From: Gemmataceae bacterium
Lineage (GTDB): Bacteria > Planctomycetota > Planctomycetia > Gemmatales > Gemmataceae
DNA: 8,872 nucleotides
NCBI GenBank assembly: GCA_947490035.1
Contig: CANLGS010000109.1
Coordinates: 1-8,872, forward strand
Direction of reading: 5' to 3'
The stretch's first letter is position 1. Every line of letters starts with the position of its first letter. Positions 5,511 through 8,872 of the stretch are shown here, in pieces. The notes under the pieces were generated by a model. The model saw only the letters and a list, made by a program, of their open reading frames with translations. It made no database searches and had not been told where the DNA came from. Position numbers and translations under genes: made by a program.

Positions 5511-7403
5511 ATGGACTTCGCGTTCTCCCGCCGTGGACTGTTGCAGGGTACCGCGGCCGTCGGTGGTGTACTCGCCGCGAGTGCGGCCGGCGCCGGGCCG
5601 GTCGCGAACGTGCGCGCCGCCCGGCATCCTGGTTGGATTTTCGGCCGCATGACCGGGGCCGAAGCGCTCTGCGAGGCACTGCTCGCGGAGGGCGTCGGCT
5701 GCGTGTACGGCATCCCCGGCGCGCAGGAGAACGAGCTGTGGGACACCTTCAAGGAGAAGGGCGTTCCGTACCTGCTGGTGACGCACGAGTTCAGCGCCGC
5801 GTGCATGGCCGACGGCTACGCCCGCAGCACCGGCAAGCCGGGCGTGCTGTGTGTCGTCCCCGGACCCGGCGTCACGAACTCGCTCACGGGGTTGGGCGAA
5901 GCGCTGCTCGATTCGTCGCCGCTCGTCGCCATCGTCGGCGATGTGGCGAACGGCGAGAAGGCCAAACCGTTTCAGGTTCACGCGCTCGATCAGGTTGCGC
6001 TGCTGAAGTCGGTGTGCAAGTGCGTGTACCCCGTGCAGACGGTGGGGCAGATCGCCGCGGCCGTGCGGCAGGCGTTCGTCACCGCGCAGCAGGGCGAACC
6101 CGGACCGGTCGCGGTGGTGGTGCCGTACAACCTGTTCATCGAGGCGCACGACTTCCGCACGCCGCCGCCGGCGGTCCCCGCCCTGCCCTTCGATGATGTC
6201 GCGTTCGAGCGGGCGCTGCCGTTCCTGATGGACAGGAAGCACCGCGTCGGCATCTACGCGGGCGTCGGCTGTATGGCGTTCGGCGCCGAACTCGCGGCGG
6301 TCGCGGAGTTGCTGCAAGCGCCCGTCGCGACCAGCGTTTCCGGACGCGGCGTCATCAGCGACGGGCACCCGCTCGCGGTGGGATGGGGCTACGGCGCGCA
6401 CGCGTCGGAAGTGGCCGAGACGATCTTCGCGGGCGAGAAGAAGCACCCGCTGAAGTCGGGCGTCGATACGCTGCTCGCGATCGGCGTGAAGTTCAGCGAG
6501 GTGTCCACCGGCTACTACGGCAACCCGCAGCCGAAGCACGTGATTCACGTGGACGCGAACCACTGCAACCTCGGCCGCATTCTCAAGACGGACGTGTCCG
6601 TTCACGCGGACGCCGGCATCTTCCTGGGTCGGTTGCTCACGTGCGCCGACCGCTTACGGCGCGCCGAAGACAAGTGGCTCGTGAACCGCATCCGCGAACT
6701 GAAAGCCGACGCCGCGAAGGAACTCTGCAACATCCACGCATCGAAGTGCGGGGTCGATCCGCTGGCGACGGTCGCGACGCTGCGGAAGGTGCTTCCAGAA
6801 GACGCGCTGTTGTTCACCGACGTGAGCGTAACCGAACACCTCGCGGCGGAACACTTCCGCGTGTGCCAGCCGCGCACGTACTTCAACCCGGTCGATAACC
6901 AGGCGATGGGCTGGAGCATTCCGGCCGCGCTCGGCGCGCAAAAGGTTCACCACGGCAAGACCGTCGCGACGCTCACCGGCGACGGCTGCTTACTGATGAG
7001 CGCGATGGAGATCACGACCGCGGCGCGCGAACACCTGCCGGTGAAGTTCGTGATTCTCGACGACCAGGCGTACCACTACATGCAGATGTTGCAGAAGCCC
7101 GCGTACCTGCGGACCACGGCGACGATTCTGACGCGACTCGACTACAAGGCGCTGGCGCAGGCGTTCGGCGTGACCTACGTCGAAGTGAACTCGCACGCGG
7201 AGTTGGAGCAGAAGTTACGCGGCGCGGTGTGCCACGACGGGCCGGTGTTGGTGCGCGTCGCGACCGACTACGGCACGCGTAAAGTGCGGTGGGTGGACGC
7301 GGTGCGTGCGCGGTACACGAAGGAACTGTCCGCGGCGCAGAAGGCGCGGTTCCTGGCGCGCATCGGCGCGCGCGCGATCCAGTTGGACAAGAAGAACGAT
7401 TGA
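5511..7403 (+). CDS. ThDP-dependent enzyme (acetolactate synthase/decarboxylase-like) with Tat-like leader
   Basis: 630 aa, thiamine-diphosphate enzyme with the usual N, middle and C domains (about 47-215, 230-375 and 415-585). Recognisable are the N-domain opening MTGAEALCEALLAEGVGCVYGIPGA (47-71), the conserved catalytic Glu93 in THEFSAACMADGYAR, GPGVTNSLTGLGEA (118-131), and the ThDP/Mg motif starting GDGCLLMSAMEITTAA (490-505). That motif ends in ILDDQ (515-519), where most relatives have NN. The first 30 residues, SRRGLLQGTAAVGGVLAASAAGA, look like a twin-arginine signal, rare for this cofactor family. ATG 5511 is preceded by GAGG with 7 nt spacing. ATG 5649 (Met47) would give a cytosolic protein lacking the leader but has a poorer ribosome site. 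No acetolactate synthase small subunit is adjacent, so the substrate (pyruvate or another 2-oxo acid) stays open. The TGA stop is the tip of the inverted repeat that follows. Confidence 0.9.
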   Translation: MDFAFSRRGLLQGTAAVGGVLAASAAGAGPVANVRAARHPGWIFGRMTGAEALCEALLAEGVGCVYGIPGAQENELWDTFKEKGVPYLLVTHEFSAACMADGYARSTGKPGVLCVVPGPGVTNSLTGLGEALLDSSPLVAIVGDVANGEKAKPFQVHALDQVALLKSVCKCVYPVQTVGQIAAAVRQAFVTAQQGEPGPVAVVVPYNLFIEAHDFRTPPPAVPALPFDDVAFERALPFLMDRKHRVGIYAGVGCMAFGAELAAVAELLQAPVATSVSGRGVISDGHPLAVGWGYGAHASEVAETIFAGEKKHPLKSGVDTLLAIGVKFSEVSTGYYGNPQPKHVIHVDANHCNLGRILKTDVSVHADAGIFLGRLLTCADRLRRAEDKWLVNRIRELKADAAKELCNIHASKCGVDPLATVATLRKVLPEDALLFTDVSVTEHLAAEHFRVCQPRTYFNPVDNQAMGWSIPAALGAQKVHHGKTVATLTGDGCLLMSAMEITTAAREHLPVKFVILDDQAYHYMQMLQKPAYLRTTATILTRLDYKALAQAFGVTYVEVNSHAELEQKLRGAVCHDGPVLVRVATDYGTRKVRWVDAVRARYTKELSAAQKARFLARIGARAIQLDKKND

Positions 7404-7547
7404 AAGCAGAAGAGTGTTCACCGCAGAGACCGCGGAGACCGCGGAGACCGGAGAGGGAAAACAGAGTTGAAGACAAAGGCTCTTCTCACTCTCTGTGTCT
7501 TCTCTCCGGTCTCCGCGGTCTCTGCGGTGAACACTCTTCTGCTTTCA
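7401..7547. repeat. Long inverted repeat between convergent genes; probable bidirectional terminator
   Basis: 7401-7440 and 7508-7547 are perfect 40-bp reverse complements. In a shifted register the homology extends to 7401-7466 against 7491-7547. The arms then differ by exactly one 9-bp unit (CCGCGGAGA, tandem in the left arm at 7430-7438 and 7439-7447), with some mismatches near the loop. Each outer tip reads TGA outward-in: the left TGA (7401-7403) is the stop of the ThDP gene and the right one (7545-7547, minus) is the stop of the PilZ gene. The RNA from either side would form a very stable hairpin, so a terminator or 3'-protection role is likely, though no clear T-tract follows. Confidence 0.9.
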
Positions 7548-8075
7548 CCCGAAGAGCAGCAGCACGTTCCACGGCGGGGTCTTGTCGAATTCGCAGCCGA
7601 GTTCGTAGTAGTCGGTGTTCTTGCGGCAACTGCGAACGATGACGGTGACGAACCCGATCGTGTCCGGGGCGTCAACAGCCCGCACCTGAACCGTCGTGCC
7701 CGGCGGGACGGCGCTCTGGGTGGCGAGTTTCAGCCCGCCGGTCGAGCGGTCGATGACGTAGCCGTCGCCGTCGCCGGCGCCGTTGCGGAACGTGGTGGAG
7801 GCGAGCAGCACGCGCACCGGCTGGCCTTCGCGGCGCTGCGACCCGCGGCGGTCGGCGTAGGACTGTTCGGGCGGCGCCCAACTCAGCGCCTTCTCGCCGG
7901 TCACCGCGGTCGCGCCGGCCGCGGCCAGTCGCGCCGGGTTCAGTTCGCGCCGGCGCAGCACGGTGTTCACCACCAGGAACACGAGGACCAACAGAGCAAC
8001 GACCCCGCCGACGGCGACCGGCAGGTTCCCGGCGGTCCAACCCCGAGCCTCGTCGAGCAGTTCGGCGAATAACAT
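7545..8075 (-). CDS. Membrane-anchored PilZ domain protein (c-di-GMP receptor candidate)
   Basis: 176 aa from ATG 8075. An N-terminal transmembrane helix (about res 18-40, LPVAVGGVVALLVLVFLVV) is followed by an Arg-rich stop-transfer stretch RRR and a cytoplasmic PilZ domain (about 76-175). The c-di-GMP-binding signatures are intact: RxxxR as R77-GSQ-R81, and DxSxxG as D109-RSTG-G114. YYELGCEFD (156-164) is the typical closing strand. PilZ proteins bind cyclic di-GMP and change motility, polysaccharide synthesis or transcription through a partner; no partner gene is adjacent, so the output is unknown. A GTG at 8096 in the same frame, with GAGG upstream, would add seven residues and cannot be excluded. 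The stop TGA is the right tip of the long inverted repeat shared with the convergent ThDP gene. Confidence 0.88.
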   Translation of the reverse strand: MLFAELLDEARGWTAGNLPVAVGGVVALLVLVFLVVNTVLRRRELNPARLAAAGATAVTGEKALSWAPPEQSYADRRGSQRREGQPVRVLLASTTFRNGAGDGDGYVIDRSTGGLKLATQSAVPPGTTVQVRAVDAPDTIGFVTVIVRSCRKNTDYYELGCEFDKTPPWNVLLLFG

Positions 8076-8122
8076 TGCCCCGCCCCGATAATCCACCGCG
8101 CCTCAGACGACTTCCGCGTGCA

Positions 8123-8150
8123 ACTCTAGCACGCGGTTGGTAAGTTGCAA
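8123..8150 (-). promoter_or_regulatory. Candidate sigma-70-type promoter for the PilZ gene
   Basis: Read on the minus strand: TTGCAA (8145-8150) as -35 (4 of 6 consensus bases), a 16-nt spacer, and TAGAGT (8123-8128) as -10 (4 of 6). It would start transcription about 40 nt before ATG 8075 or about 20 nt before GTG 8096. Planctomycete promoters are poorly characterised, so this is only a pattern match. Confidence 0.35.
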
Positions 8151-8509
8151 AAAACAGGCACAAACCATTCGATCCGCCGATTCGGAACGGCCTCCCTCGA
8201 CTCGCGCGGCACCAACTTCTCTTTATTTCCTCACAGTCTCTCCGGTTTTGGGCCGAATGCCCACGTTTTGACGGAAAGTGCGCGGGGAGTAGGCGACGGC
8301 CGAGGTGCCGCGCCACGCCCTGGCGCGAGCGGCGATACGGGAAAACCCACGTTCTGCACGTGTTAATCGAAATGGGATTATCTTTTCGCGTCGCGGCATC
8401 GCGGTTGCATTTGTTCCAGTGACGACCCATCCTCGCTCAAGCAAACGACTGATTTCGGACGCTTCGGCCCGACGTGTGCAGTTCGCACCTCGTGTTACGT
8501 GGTCGCGCC
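8151..8509. other. Non-coding stretch between the PilZ gene and the small RHH-like gene
   Basis: I see no supportable gene here. Open frames crossing this stretch on both strands lack family resemblance and the local codon pattern, and the G/C content is visibly lower than in neighbouring genes, with runs such as TTATTTCC and GGGATTATC. A CACGTG palindrome lies at 8357-8362. The length would allow a small RNA, but no clear RNA gene with promoter and terminator was found. Confidence 0.5.
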
Positions 8510-8538
8510 TTGTCGTTGGGGAGTCGAGTGGGTACGAT
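8510..8538 (+). promoter_or_regulatory. Candidate sigma-70-type promoter for the small RHH-like gene
   Basis: TTGTCG (8510-8515), a 17-nt spacer and TACGAT (8533-8538), each 4 of 6 consensus bases with ideal spacing. It is followed at 8539-8554 by a short hairpin (GCCCC with GGGGC, loop TGCGCG) that would be at the start of the transcript. It lies 66 nt before ATG 8605. Confidence 0.4.
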
Positions 8539-8604
8539 GCCCCTGCGCGGGGGCCGATGGACGAGTAGGCAAGGACGGTTTTGGCCCGTGATTCGCGGCG
8601 GCAC

Positions 8605-8838
8605 ATGTCGCCGTACACGCCTTCCAGGGCAGGTGACGCCGTGCAACCGCTATTCGATGTGCTCTCACCGACCACGGCCCGTTCCGATCAGGAAGTCGTC
8701 GAACTGGCGCTGCTGTTGCCGCTGTGGCAGGCGATGGAGCTGGAAGCCGCCGCCAGCCGGCGCGGCATGACCACCGGGCAGATGCTCCGGCGGGTCATCG
8801 GCGAACTGCTCGCCTCGCAACCGGCCAGGGCGTCGTAA
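8605..8838 (+). CDS. Small protein with possible ribbon-helix-helix fold
   Basis: 77 aa from ATG 8605. I do not recognise the family by name. The C-terminal half has the spacing of a ribbon-helix-helix (Arc/CopG-like) DNA-binding unit: strand ELALLLPLW, helix QAMELEAAASRRG, turn MTTGQ, helix MLRRVIGELLA. The first about 30 residues are Pro/Ser/Thr-rich and probably unstructured. The start is uncertain: TTG 8581 has AAGGA 5 nt upstream and would add eight residues, and GTG 8641 has AGG at suitable spacing and would give 65 aa. No toxin gene is visible before the window ends 34 nt after the stop, so an antitoxin role can be neither supported nor excluded. Coding status rests on the G/C-rich third positions, the amphipathic pattern and the candidate promoter upstream. 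Confidence 0.6.
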   Translation: MSPYTPSRAGDAVQPLFDVLSPTTARSDQEVVELALLLPLWQAMELEAAASRRGMTTGQMLRRVIGELLASQPARAS

Positions 8839-8846
8839 GATCAAAA

Positions 8847-8872
8847 CGGCAGAAGAGCCGCAGATGACGCAG
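8847..8872. repeat. Start of a further repeat, truncated by the window edge
   Basis: Beginning about 8 nt after the TAA stop, the sequence GGCAGAAGAGCCGCAGATGACGCAG resembles the arm at 7406-7429 (both have GCAGAAGAG followed shortly by CCGCAGA). It probably is the first part of a related tandem or inverted repeat that continues outside the window. Confidence 0.45.

Noticed and set aside
5367..6605. 412-aa minus-strand frame opposite the ThDP enzyme
   Set aside because: Antisense shadow; the plus strand carries the complete ThDP enzyme with catalytic Glu and cofactor motif.
8223..8675. 150-aa minus-strand open frame in the region right of the PilZ gene
   Set aside because: No domain, wrong codon pattern for this genome, and it overlaps the better supported small plus-strand gene and promoter.

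Overview
The window looks like chromosomal DNA of a high-GC planctomycete, most likely of the Gemmata group (Gemmataceae). This is inferred from gene style, not from a marker gene. The evidence is a G/C-rich third-position codon bias, a twin-arginine-exported Gfo/Idh/MocA oxidoreductase of the type amplified in Planctomycetes, a second enzyme with a twin-arginine leader, an LptB-type ATPase with an added Pro/Ala linker and helical tail, and very short intergenic regions full of palindromic repeats. No rRNA, tRNA, CRISPR array, phage gene or toxin-antitoxin pair was recognised.

Layout from left to right. 46-748 holds a REP-associated tyrosine transposase (RAYT, minus strand) between perfect 41-bp inverted REP-type repeats, with a third, diverged REP copy beside the right-hand one. 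755-2161 (minus) is a Tat-exported Gfo/Idh/MocA oxidoreductase. 2162-2358 is a divergent intergenic region with a 30-bp perfect inverted repeat. 2359-3288 (plus) is a DUF4261-type protein. It converges on a DinB-family protein (3313-3786, minus), which lies downstream of an LptB-like ABC ATPase with a C-terminal extension (3903-5186, minus). The 116-bp gap between these two is almost entirely a heptanucleotide repeat island. 5187-5510 is a divergent intergenic region with a palindromic repeat. 5511-7403 (plus) is a thiamine-diphosphate enzyme with a Tat-like leader, convergent with a membrane-anchored PilZ protein (7545-8075 or 8096, minus). The gap between those two is one long inverted repeat whose tips form both stop codons. 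8097-8604 is mostly non-coding with two candidate promoters. 8605-8838 (plus) encodes a small protein resembling a ribbon-helix-helix protein, followed by the beginning of another repeat.

The genes do not form one pathway: oxidoreductase, ThDP enzyme, lipopolysaccharide-transport ATPase, DinB-like metalloprotein and c-di-GMP receptor are housekeeping or accessory singletons. The unifying theme is the repeats. At least five different palindromic or tandem repeat families occupy the intergenic spaces, and several touch or supply stop codons of neighbouring genes. The most system-like element is the RAYT/REP cassette. The most unusual pattern is the recurrent placement of unrelated repeats exactly at gene ends. 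The LptB C-terminal extension is the most unusual protein architecture.
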